Shown here: one piece after another, positions 1 through 8,161 of the stretch
Layout: every line of letters starts with the position of its first letter
How positions within the stretch are numbered: the stretch's first letter is position 1
Assembly: GCA_038323375.1 (NCBI GenBank)
Contig: JBBQGV010000017.1
Coordinates: forward strand, 8,790 to 72,789
Reading direction: 5' to 3'
Source of the DNA: JABWAJ01 sp038323375
Lineage (GTDB): Bacteria > Bacteroidota > Bacteroidia > Chitinophagales > Saprospiraceae
Length of the DNA: 64,000 nt
Position numbers and translations under genes: made by a program
The notes under the pieces: generated by a model
What the model was told of the DNA's origin: nothing
The model's database searches: none
The model's input: only the letters and a program-made list of their open reading frames with translations

Positions 1-1
1 A

Positions 2-1306
2 GCCGTCGTGCTCATCCACGGAATCGGCGAACAACGCCCGATTATCACGCTGAGAAGTTTTGTCGAATCGGTCGCTGAGTACCTGAAAGCTATGAAGCTG
101 GCGCGGCCAGACGAAGTGCTTTTTTGGGACAAACCCGACACCGATTCGGGCAATTACGAAACCCGGAAATTGACGATGCGCCAGGGCAGGAATCACCCGA
201 CTACGGATTTTTATGAATTCTATTGGGCGCACCACATGCGGAATACAAATTACGCCCACATCAAAGACTGGATGCAGCGGGTTATTTTCCGGCGTCCGGG
301 CGGCGTTTCGCGAAGATTATTGCCCGTATTTATTTTCCTGTGGCTGATCACGCTTGCCGCACTTGTCCCAGGGGTATATTTTACCTACAAATACGGATTT
401 GCAAATATTTTTCAAAAGATAGCCACCATATTTACCGGCTTGATTGCGACATTTATTCTTGCTTTTTTTACGAAACTATTGTTTAATTATTTGGGCGACG
501 CTGCGCGCTACCTCGATCCGGCACCCGGAAATATCCTGGAGCGAAGAAACATCCGGATGGAAGGCATCAGTCTGCTCAAAAGGCTACACGAGTCGGGCAA
601 ATACGACCGGATTATTTTGGTCGGCCACAGCCTTGGCAGCGTCATCGCGTATGACCTCGTGAAGTTTCTCTGGAATGAATATTATAAAAGCTTTGACCCG
701 AATAAATTTTATGCGGTCTACAGCGGGCCGGATAAAAGCAAGCTCGATTTGTTGGAATCGTCGGAAACTACGTCTAAACTGCTATCGGAAGACAAAGCTA
801 AGGTCGAAGATTTTCAGGCTGCGCAACAACACGGTTATGAATATTTGAAAACCATTGGCAACAAATGGTTGATCACCGACCTGATCACCATTGGTTCGCC
901 CTTGACCCACGCCGGGCATTTATTCGTGTATGAAAAAGGGTTATTTGAAAAATTAAAAGAACAACGGGAATACCCAACCTGTCCGCCGCGTTTTCAAAAA
1001 CCGGATACGACCAATATTGTCAAATCTGAAAACTTTTCTATTGAAGGCGTAGCGCACCCGTTTACCGTTAAACACTTCAACCATTCATCACCTTTTGCCG
1101 TCACAAAATGGACGAATATTTATTATGCATCCGACTATATCGGCGGGCCTTTGCAGGGCGTATTTGGCAAAGGCATCAAAGACATCAAGGTCAGCAAACG
1201 GAATTTTATTCCAGTTTACCCCGGCGGCCACACGGATTATTGGACAATGCGTAATAAAAAACACATTGTAGGGGAAATCTGGAAAATATTGGAAACGCCG
1301 AAGTAG
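2..1306 (+). CDS. Alpha/beta-hydrolase (lipase-like) membrane protein, 5' end outside window
   Basis: The frame is open to the left edge (the reading A-V-V-L-I-H-G-I-G-E precedes the first possible GTG at 8), so the true start lies outside. The opening LIHGIGEQRP is the usual first strand and oxyanion loop of an alpha/beta-hydrolase. The motif VGHSLGSVIAYD holds the nucleophile elbow, with the Ser codon at 629-631. Two adjacent hydrophobic helices (about 310-390 and 415-485 bp) lie between the first strand and the nucleophile, so the enzyme is probably membrane-anchored. A late HTDYW near the end could supply the catalytic His. Substrate cannot be told. It converges on the next gene with a 9-bp gap. 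Confidence 0.75.
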   Translation, partial: AVVLIHGIGEQRPIITLRSFVESVAEYLKAMKLARPDEVLFWDKPDTDSGNYETRKLTMRQGRNHPTTDFYEFYWAHHMRNTNYAHIKDWMQRVIFRRPGGVSRRLLPVFIFLWLITLAALVPGVYFTYKYGFANIFQKIATIFTGLIATFILAFFTKLLFNYLGDAARYLDPAPGNILERRNIRMEGISLLKRLHESGKYDRIILVGHSLGSVIAYDLVKFLWNEYYKSFDPNKFYAVYSGPDKSKLDLLESSETTSKLLSEDKAKVEDFQAAQQHGYEYLKTIGNKWLITDLITIGSPLTHAGHLFVYEKGLFEKLKEQREYPTCPPRFQKPDTTNIVKSENFSIEGVAHPFTVKHFNHSSPFAVTKWTNIYYASDYIGGPLQGVFGKGIKDIKVSKRNFIPVYPGGHTDYWTMRNKKHIVGEIWKILETPK

Positions 1307-1315
1307 TATTTGTCT

Positions 1316-1708
1316 TTAGGAGCGTATCTCAACAAATACCACTCCGCAGATCACAACGATTTCAAGCAGGAAATAACTGACCCCCAAAAAGGTTAGGCTG
1401 GAATAAAAATTAATGACGAGCACAACGGTCAGGCAACAATAAAGCAGGTTAGCCGCAGCAATAATTTTAAGAAAAGTTCGCCAGTTGGAGCCAACGAAAA
1501 AAAAGCAAAAAATGGAATAAAAAGCAAAAACTAAGGCAATTACAGACAGGATATTCAGTGTTTTTTGAGGCATTCCAAAGTATTCGTTGAATTTGGTCAA
1601 TAGGACTCCTAAAAAAAAGGCGGTCAAAAAAGCCCCCAGGCCATCGAGCAGGAAAAGTCTTTTTGGATTTAAAGTCAATTTATTCATTATCTTTATTCTC
1701 TTTTTCAT
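1316..1708 (-). CDS. Small four-helix membrane protein of unknown function
   Basis: A 130-residue protein made almost entirely of four hydrophobic segments separated by short basic loops (NPKR, NWR). Codon 8 (MNKLTLNPKRL, start 1687) is an equally plausible start. No enzyme motif is visible. The stop codon lies within TTAGGAGCGTAT, which resembles the terminal sequence of the miniature elements at 19755, 27784 and 52234. This could be a relic of such an element at the 3' end, or chance. Confidence 0.6.
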   Translation of the reverse strand: MKKRIKIMNKLTLNPKRLFLLDGLGAFLTAFFLGVLLTKFNEYFGMPQKTLNILSVIALVFAFYSIFCFFFVGSNWRTFLKIIAAANLLYCCLTVVLVINFYSSLTFLGVSYFLLEIVVICGVVFVEIRS

Positions 1709-1756
1709 TACAATTAGTTAGAGCTTGTTCCTTTAGTCGGACTCTAAAGACAGACA

Positions 1757-1976
1757 CTACCTCCTCCGCTTCCCCGGAATCACCTGCCCTCCCTGAAACA
1801 ACGTCAAGTCCTCCACCTGCCCGTCTTTGTCAATGATGCCAACCACGATGCTGGGGGGAATGCCCGTTTGCAATCCGTTCTTGTATGCTTTGGGCAACGT
1901 CTTCTGGAAGGGATTTTTGGGCAAAGCCAGAAAGGGCGGAGAGGGAGAGGAGGAAGAGGAAAATCAGGTGTTTCAT
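1757..1976 (-). pseudogene. Remnant of a beta-lactamase-family serine hydrolase, N-terminal part only
   Basis: Reading leftwards from an ATG at 1976 gives a signal peptide (MKHLIFLFLLSLSALSGFAQ) followed by SLPEDVAQSIQERIANG. The frame then must shift by one base near 1860 to continue as IPPSIVVGIIDKDGQVEDL, ending in QVIPGKRRR and a stop at 1757. Signal peptide plus an I-P-x-x-x-V-G-x-I-x-x-D-G strand is the usual start of secreted beta-lactamase-like serine hydrolases, which run to several hundred residues. Only about 73 codons remain, so it is a truncated, frameshifted relic. Family assignment rests on this short match alone. Confidence 0.45.
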
Positions 1977-2338
1977 GATGTTTGTTGTTCAGGTGACTGG
2001 TATTTTAGCAAGGAATTCGTCAAAAGGTGTTCCGGAAAGTTTGATGTCGTATTCCATATCGTAAGGGTTGAAGTCTATTATTTTAAATGCAGCGCTATTA
2101 AGTATCCAAAGATAGGGATTTGTGCATGGTGATGTGGTAAATAAATACCCAAAAACCACATTTTCCCGTCACGCCAGCCAGGTTTACCCCGCCCGCTAAT
2201 TTTCAAAACTTGTCCCGCTCAACCTATCCCGTATGGCGGGAGCGGGATTTTCAAATCCTCAAATCCTCAAATCTTCAAATCAAATCCCCACCCCACCCCT
2301 CCCTTCCAAAAAATCCGTACATTCGCTCATCCTACACG
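1977..2338. other. Intergenic stretch with a possible short coding remnant
   Basis: On the minus strand, codons ending at 1989 read MEYDIKLSGTPFDEFLAKIPVT and stop 12 bases before the hydrolase remnant's ATG. It reads like the end of a protein but has no recognisable start or family. The part nearer 2339 holds short direct repeats (TCAAATCCTCAAATCCTCAA) and no promoter that I can identify. Confidence 0.3.
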
Positions 2339-5300
2339 ATGAGCACCAGAATGAAACACTTTTTCAGCGCTTGCCTGTTGGTATGCGGCTTTGTGTGGCC
2401 GCTCCAGGCGCAATACGGTTTGGCCGATGTCAAAGTTTATGCCTTCGACGAAGGGCTGAGCCACCGCATTGTCTCCAAAATCCTGCAGGATCGAGAGGGC
2501 TATATCTGGATTGCCAACCTGAAAAACGGCCTCAACCGCTTCGACGGCTACGAATTCCTGAGCCGACAACAAGACATGCCCTTCGACGCCATTACTGACA
2601 TGGTGATGGACGAGCAGGGGACGATCTTTATGTCCAACCCCGGCTATCTGACTACCTTTCAGCCTGCAAGTAACCGCTTCGACACCATTCGCATCCATCA
2701 AAACAACGCCACACGCAGAGAAGTGCTGTCGCCCTACAACCTGATGCGCGACCCCACCGGACAACTCTGGATGGCGGCCTACGACGAACGCACGGCAGCA
2801 ACCTATATCCAGATAGCAAACCCCGGTCAGCAACAATGCAAGCGGTTGTTTCAGGCACCCGGGACTTACGCGCGCCGGCCCATTGCAGCCTTCGGTGACT
2901 TTGTGTACGTGGGCGCTTTCGAAAATGAATTGTGGCAATTGGATCGCCAGGGCAATGTCCTGCAAAAGCTGCCTCTCCCGCTCAGTGGCGGCGTTCGCCA
3001 AAACAGCCGGATTGTGCAGTTGCAAGCCGAACGTGATGCGCTCTGGATTTTGCTGGCCAATGGCCGCCTGTTCAAAATGCCCATAGGCGGAACACCCCGC
3101 TTTGAGCCGCACCCGCTGAACGCAGAAATTGGCCGCAGGGCGACAGGCTTGGCCGCTTCGCTGCTGGTGGAAAAAAACGGGCAGGTCTGGATCGGCGGAT
3201 TGGGCATGCTACTGCAATACGACAACAACACCGGAAAATTAACGGACTACGACGAACCGGTGCGCCAGCTCATCAAAAATACCTGCCTGTACAAGCAGAT
3301 CTACCGCGACCGCTCCGGTGTGCTGTGGGTAGCTTCGGACTTCGGCGCAGTGAAAATTATTCCCGCCGACAACCTGTTTACGCACTACCTCAGCGGCGGC
3401 AGCGAATATTGCAACAACGTCTTTTGCAGCACACGCGGCATCACGGAAGACGAACAAGGGCGCATTTACATTTCCTACTACAATTCCATCCACGTCCTCG
3501 ACCCCCAGACCAACAACATCCGCCTGCTGTTTCCGACCAGCGATTTTTTCAACTACCCGTTTGGCATCACTTACCACGACAAGGCGCTCTGGACGGGCAA
3601 CGGCCTGCGCATTGACCTCGCCACGCTGAAGGTGGATACGATTTTTAAAAAACCGAACATTGACCTCGGCGCCGTCATTGCCGACAACGAAGGCGTATTG
3701 TGGTTTGGCTACCAGCACTGGCTGTACCGCTACGACCCGCGTACGCGCAAGCTGAGCGAATTCAAAGACAAGCGCGGCAAGTGGGCGGAAGACGACGGCA
3801 ACATCAGCTTCCTGCACCAGAGCCGCGAAGCGCATATCCTGTGGGTTGGAACACTCGGCGATGGCCTTTACAAAATAGACAAACGCAATGGTCGTGTGGC
3901 GCACTATCACACTGGCGCGGGCAGCCCTGTGAAACTGAGCAACAACCAGATCAATTCGATTTACGAAGCCGAAAACGGCGTGCTTTGGTTAGCCACCGCA
4001 AAAGGCGTACACCGCCTGCAATTCCCCGACAATCAATTGCGTATCTTCAACTCCCTCGATGGCCTGCCCAACGATTTCATCAACGGTTTGCTGTCGGAAG
4101 GCGATTCCTGCATCTGGGTGAGTACCGACAACGGGCTGTGCCGTTTTAGTTTGAAAAAAGAAGGTTGCGCCAATTTTTTTCAGCAAGACGGACTGTCTTC
4201 CAACGAGTTCAACCGCATTTCTTTCTATCGCGCGCGCGACGGTCGCATGTATTTTGGTGGCCTGAACGGGGTGAATGCGTTTTATCCCGGCAGGCACTTC
4301 ATTGATCGCAAAAGCGAGGCGCACGAAACGCCCATCCTGCTCACGAATTTTATGCGCTACGATGGAGACAGCCTCTACAATTACAACGACGGCTTGTCAG
4401 GTATGGAAGAGTTTGTGTTAACGCACCGCGACAAATCTTTCTCTTTCAGTTTTGCATTGGCGGATTACAAACACCCGGCGCAAAACACCTTCAGTTATTA
4501 CTTAGCGGGGTACGACAAGGAATGGTCGCTGCCTTCGACCGCCAATGTGGCGCGCTACCAAAACCTGCCTGCCGGCGAATACATCTTTCGGGTGCGCGCG
4601 CGCTACAGCAAGGACGAGTGGAACCGCCAGGAATTGCGCATCCGGGTGATTGTGAAAGAAGCGTATTACCAATCGTCCTGGTTCCAGACCTTGTGCGGCA
4701 TGTTGCTGCTCGGCGGCATTTGGGGCGGGTTGCAGTACCGGATTATGACCATCCAAAAAAGCGAAGAAGAACTAGAGCGCCAGGTGGGCGTGCGCACGCA
4801 GGAATTGGAAAGCGAAAAGAAAAAATCGGAGGAGCTGCTGCTCAATATCCTGCCCGCGGGCATTGCGGAGGAGCTGAAGCGAAACGGCTCGGTCAAAGCC
4901 CGGCGACACGAGCTTGCCACGGTGATGTTTTCAGATTTCAAGAATTTTTCCCGCATTTCGGAGTTGATGGAACCGGAGGAATTGGTCACGGAAATTGACC
5001 TCTGTTTTTCTGCTTATGACAAAATCATCGAGCGCCACGGTCTTGAAAAAATAAAAACCATCGGAGATGCCTACTTATGTGTTGGAGGCGTTTTGAGCAG
5101 CGATACCGACGAAGTGGTGCGCGTCATTATGGCGGGGCTGGAAATTCAGACGTTTATGAAAAACCTCGCCATCGAAAAGCAAAAAAACAAACAACCTTAC
5201 TTTGAAGCCCGCATTGGCATCCACTCCGGGCCTCTTGTAGCGGGCATTGTGGGCATCAAAAAATTTGCTTACGACATTTGGGGCGAAACCGTCAACATCG

Positions 5301-5470
5301 CTTCCCGCATGGAAACCTACGGCACAGTAGGCAAGGTTAATCTTTCTGAAACAACCTACCACTTGGTGAAAGATCATTTCGTTTGCAAACTCAATGGCCG
5401 CTTCAACGAACACCAGACCGACCTGGAGATGTATTTGGTGGAAGCGCCTGTAAACGACTTGCCTGCATAG
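2339..5470 (+). CDS. Propeller-sensor adenylate cyclase (two-component regulator propeller, Y_Y_Y, class III cyclase)
   Basis: Start set at 2339, where MSTRMKHFFSACLLVCGFVW begins a signal peptide cut near QAQ; 2351 is an alternative. About 1043 residues. Residues about 25-690 hold propeller repeats (for example GYIWIANLKNGLNRF, GVLWLATAKGVHRL), then a Y_Y_Y-type domain, one membrane helix (TLCGMLLLGGIWGGLQ), a short coiled coil, and a class III nucleotidyl cyclase domain from about 850. Both metal-binding Asp residues are present (D866 in FSDF, D910 in TIGDAY). Substrate-selecting residues are Lys (K906, EKIKTIG) and Asp (D979, YDIWGE), the ATP-specific pair. Asn and Arg of VNIASRM are also present. 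It should make cAMP inside in response to a periplasmic signal; the ligand is unknown. Confidence 0.85.
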   Translation: MSTRMKHFFSACLLVCGFVWPLQAQYGLADVKVYAFDEGLSHRIVSKILQDREGYIWIANLKNGLNRFDGYEFLSRQQDMPFDAITDMVMDEQGTIFMSNPGYLTTFQPASNRFDTIRIHQNNATRREVLSPYNLMRDPTGQLWMAAYDERTAATYIQIANPGQQQCKRLFQAPGTYARRPIAAFGDFVYVGAFENELWQLDRQGNVLQKLPLPLSGGVRQNSRIVQLQAERDALWILLANGRLFKMPIGGTPRFEPHPLNAEIGRRATGLAASLLVEKNGQVWIGGLGMLLQYDNNTGKLTDYDEPVRQLIKNTCLYKQIYRDRSGVLWVASDFGAVKIIPADNLFTHYLSGGSEYCNNVFCSTRGITEDEQGRIYISYYNSIHVLDPQTNNIRLLFPTSDFFNYPFGITYHDKALWTGNGLRIDLATLKVDTIFKKPNIDLGAVIADNEGVLWFGYQHWLYRYDPRTRKLSEFKDKRGKWAEDDGNISFLHQSREAHILWVGTLGDGLYKIDKRNGRVAHYHTGAGSPVKLSNNQINSIYEAENGVLWLATAKGVHRLQFPDNQLRIFNSLDGLPNDFINGLLSEGDSCIWVSTDNGLCRFSLKKEGCANFFQQDGLSSNEFNRISFYRARDGRMYFGGLNGVNAFYPGRHFIDRKSEAHETPILLTNFMRYDGDSLYNYNDGLSGMEEFVLTHRDKSFSFSFALADYKHPAQNTFSYYLAGYDKEWSLPSTANVARYQNLPAGEYIFRVRARYSKDEWNRQELRIRVIVKEAYYQSSWFQTLCGMLLLGGIWGGLQYRIMTIQKSEEELERQVGVRTQELESEKKKSEELLLNILPAGIAEELKRNGSVKARRHELATVMFSDFKNFSRISELMEPEELVTEIDLCFSAYDKIIERHGLEKIKTIGDAYLCVGGVLSSDTDEVVRVIMAGLEIQTFMKNLAIEKQKNKQPYFEARIGIHSGPLVAGIVGIKKFAYDIWGETVNIASRMETYGTVGKVNLSETTYHLVKDHFVCKLNGRFNEHQTDLEMYLVEAPVNDLPA

Positions 5471-5637
5471 CATTACAAAACCACTTTTCGCCTGCTGGTG
5501 ATAAAGGACAGCGGCGATGTCTAAGGTACCGACGAGCAGGCTGGCTTTCAGCATGGTAGCATTGGATATTTGATTCTGCTTCAAATCGGATGGAATATTT
5601 AAGTTGTTGGCAGGTTTTTGGAAACACCTAAAAGCCG

Positions 5638-6747
5638 CTATTTCGGAAACAACTTCTTATCCAGCCCCGGTATCAGTTTCAGCGCGTTTTTATAATACAA
5701 CTTCTTCAGAATTTCATCCGGCAAATCCAGTCCGTACATGCGCCAGAAGGCATGGTAACGCTTGTAGTAAGGGAAATATTCGTCGTCGCTTTCCAGCACG
5801 CGGAAGTAGGTGGGGTATTCATTTGGCTGGTACGAATCCTTGCCAAACAGCACCCGGTCCTGGTACTTTTTAAAAAAGCGATTGGCCATGCGCGGCTGGC
5901 GGCCCAATTCGGAAATGACGGCACCGATTTCCACGTACATATTGGGCATTTCGTCCAATAGTTTCCCCAGTTTTTCTAAATCGTTGGGATACCAGCCCAT
6001 GTGGGCATTGATGAAATTGGTGCGCGGGTGTTTGCGGAAAATGTCGTGGGATTCGGCAATAATCGTTTCCCAGGGTGCCGGTTTGTCGGCTTCGTGTTTG
6101 CGACCTGGGTGCAATTTCAATTCCAGCCAGCGTTCGTTCGTTTCGTCCATCGGTTCCCAAAACGCTTTGGGGTCGGCGGCATGGATCAGTACGGGCATAC
6201 CCAATTCGCCGCATTTTGCCCACACGGGGTCTAAGCGTGGGTCGTTAATGTGGATACGGGTGCCGTTTTTATCTACGTTTTCCATGCCCTGGCTTTTGAA
6301 AATTTTTAATCCCCGCGCGCCGATGCTGTGGTCGTATTCTAATTGTTTGATTGTATTTTCGAGCCAATCGACTTCGTCAATGCTGCGGAGTTCGATGTTG
6401 GTGAAACAAACAATGCGGTTTTCGTAGCCATATTTTTTGATGTTGTCCATGATCCCTTTCAGCACCTGGCCGCCGCGCCCGCTCAGGTTCACCACAATGG
6501 CCATGTTCAGCGAATCCATTTGGCGGATGAGTAAATCCAGATCCTGCTCCGCCATCCGCCAGTGGTGGCTGTGTACGTCAATGAACGGAAAACCGGCACG
6601 GGGCATCGGGTTTTCGGGCACCACCAGCCTTGAGGGCGGATCGTACAATTCAAAGTCCATCCGGAGACTGGAATCAATGGGTGGGCGGTTTTGGGCTTGG
6701 AGGTGAAAGACGCTGGACAAAGTGAGCAGGAAGATTGCAAAACGCAT
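5638..6747 (-). CDS. Secreted amidohydrolase-2 family metal-dependent hydrolase
   Basis: A 369-residue protein with an N-terminal signal peptide (MRFAIFLLTLSSVFHLQAQ). FIDVHSHHWR matches the metal-binding H-x-H of the amidohydrolase TIM barrel. GMPVLIHAADP, NFINAHMGW and VLFGKDSYQP are the later barrel-strand signatures of the amidohydrolase-2 (PF04909) group, with His and Asp ligands. Members of this group hydrolyse or decarboxylate small acids and lactones; the substrate here is not predictable. It faces the cyclase gene tail-to-tail, with 167 bp between. Confidence 0.8.
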   Translation of the reverse strand: MRFAIFLLTLSSVFHLQAQNRPPIDSSLRMDFELYDPPSRLVVPENPMPRAGFPFIDVHSHHWRMAEQDLDLLIRQMDSLNMAIVVNLSGRGGQVLKGIMDNIKKYGYENRIVCFTNIELRSIDEVDWLENTIKQLEYDHSIGARGLKIFKSQGMENVDKNGTRIHINDPRLDPVWAKCGELGMPVLIHAADPKAFWEPMDETNERWLELKLHPGRKHEADKPAPWETIIAESHDIFRKHPRTNFINAHMGWYPNDLEKLGKLLDEMPNMYVEIGAVISELGRQPRMANRFFKKYQDRVLFGKDSYQPNEYPTYFRVLESDDEYFPYYKRYHAFWRMYGLDLPDEILKKLYYKNALKLIPGLDKKLFPK

Positions 6748-6904
6748 GAGAACAGCAGTTTGAGTGTTTTGGTAACAAAGCGCGAAGGAGGCACTTTATG
6801 ACAAAACTAAGGAATTAATCCATAAAGAGATGACCCTTTTGATCTTTGTTCAACAATCATCGTGGCTACTGCTCGTCAAATATTGGGGGTAAAGGCAACT
6901 GGTT

Positions 6905-7030
6905 TTAACGCAGGAACTCCCTGCCTGAACGAATAGCGCGTTGCCATTCTACAGGATTTTCTATACTTTCAAAGCTGCCAGATTGGGCTAATTGTTCTAA
7001 CCAGTAAATGGGAGACTTATTAATACCTTT
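6905..7030 (-). pseudogene. C-terminal remnant of a small antitoxin-like protein
   Basis: Minus-strand codons read NKSPIYWLEQLAQSGSF then ESIENPVEWQRAIRSGREFLR and stop. A pattern of S-P-x-x-W/Y-L-E-x-x-A followed by P-x-x-W-Q-R-x-I-R is common at the ends of small Bacteroidota and cyanobacterial antitoxin-like proteins. The upstream codons run into the GC-rich dispersed repeat at 7033-7085, so the N-terminus is missing. No partner toxin is next to it. Confidence 0.35.
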
Positions 7031-7032
7031 TG

Positions 7033-7085
7033 AAGGAAGCAGTCTCCCGCAAAGTACGCGGAGGACACGCAGAGGCCGCAAAGGA
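7033..7085 (-). repeat. Dispersed repeat (TTTGCGGCCT...TTTGCGGGAGACTG type)
   Basis: Read on the minus strand, this block (CTTTGCGGCCTCTGCG, then CTTTGCGGGAGACTGC) matches a plus-strand block at about 28596-28641 (CTTTGCGGCCTTAGCG, then CTTTGCGGGAAACAGT). Both copies sit at the truncated edge of an accessory gene. Confidence 0.55.
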
Positions 7086-7136
7086 GGTCTGAATTTGTTC
7101 AAAAATATTCGTATTCAATTAATTAAATAAAGTCTT

Positions 7137-7804
7137 TTATGTTTTCATCAACCCCTGCAACGCCGCCACATTCTCCTCCTCGTCAAAAACGGCTTTTACC
7201 CGAATCGTAAATCCAGAAATCACCTTGCTGGTGAGGTACTCATCGAGGTGGTAAATGGAGGGTTCAGCGTAGGTTTTGTCGGTGGGATTGAGCAGCAAAT
7301 ACTGTTCAATTCTTTCCTTCTCCGGGTCAATAATCCAGTATTCCGGGATGCCATGCGCGGCGTAGTCTGCTTTTTTGGTCGTGCGATCTGTCTTTTGCGT
7401 TTTTTTCGATAACACTTCTACCACAAAGTCCGGCACCGGAAACAACACCTGGTCTTCTTCAAAAGCGGCTGCTTTTCCGCATTAAAAAAGACAATGTCGG
7501 GTTCGTAATCATTGCGGGTAAGGGCAATCATGACTTTTTCTGTGCCAATCACCCCCAATTTGTTGATCGGAACATAAATACTCAGCAATGAAGACAGTAG
7601 ATCAGTGATTTTCCAATGCTTCCTTCTGACAGGCGAATGCACCACAACTTCTCCATTGATGAATTCTGCCTTGGTGTGCTCGTCCATCCATTCATAAAAA
7701 GACAAACGGCGGGCGTGCTCCTCCCCGATGCGTTCGTTGAGTTGCTGGATCAGCAGCGGGACGTCCGGCTGTTGCATGATTCGTTCCACCAAGTTGTGAT
7801 TCAT
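7137..7804 (-). pseudogene. Uma2-family (DUF820) PD-(D/E)XK nuclease gene with a frameshift
   Basis: The first part (from ATG 7804, MNHNLVERIM) runs through FINGEVVVHSPVRRKHW and NDYEPDIVFFNAEK, then goes out of frame. The second part continues VLFPVPDFVVEVLSKKTQK, then GIPEYWIIDPEKERIEQY. D-I-V-F and D-F-V-V-E-V-L are the nuclease core of Uma2 proteins. The two parts join if the TTTT at 7473-7476 (AAAA on the coding strand) had one more base, giving NAEKAAAFEEDQVLFPVPD. The protein would be about 220 residues, normal for the family. Real decay or a sequencing slip cannot be separated from one sequence. Confidence 0.75.
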
Positions 7805-7986
7805 GTTGTCAAAATTAGGAGAAATCCCAGGCTTTGCCAAGTAGATGGCCTAAAAAGTCCGGCTTTGTCCGAAATATGGATCATCTCAAAAAAAATCTTC
7901 CTATCCCATGCAGCGAAATCCCTCCGCCACCGATTTAGTGCATGAAACCGTCAGTGGGCCCGTTGACTTTGCTTATTCTAAAACAT

Positions 7987-8148
7987 AGAGCTTGACCGGG
8001 TTTTCGTGATCGAGCGGGGGCGAGGAAATTTTATTTTAGGCAAGGCGATTTTTGCAGACATAGCCAGCAGCTACGGCGAAAAAAATCAACGCAGTATAAA
8101 ATAAAATTTGCCGTCCGTAGCCGATTGACGGAAATCCGATCAAGCTCT
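7987..8148. mobile_element. Miniature inverted-repeat element, divergent relative of the 186-bp family
   Basis: The ends are imperfect inverted repeats starting AGAGCTTGACCGG on the left and ending CCGATCAAGCTCT on the right; about 22 bases pair with a few mismatches. The centre reads AGGCAAGGCG...CATAGCC...GCTACGGCGA...ATCAACGCAG. This matches, in order, the centre of the elements at 19755, 27784 and 52234 although the terminal repeats differ. No coding capacity. It lies just upstream of the lipoprotein gene at 8162 and may supply or block its promoter. Confidence 0.5.
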
Positions 8149-8161
8149 TAAATCCTGCATA

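Noticed and set aside
1827..2132. 101-codon plus-strand ORF with an acidic run
   Set aside because: It is the reverse strand of the hydrolase remnant's signal peptide; the acidic run comes from Leu/Phe codons read backwards.
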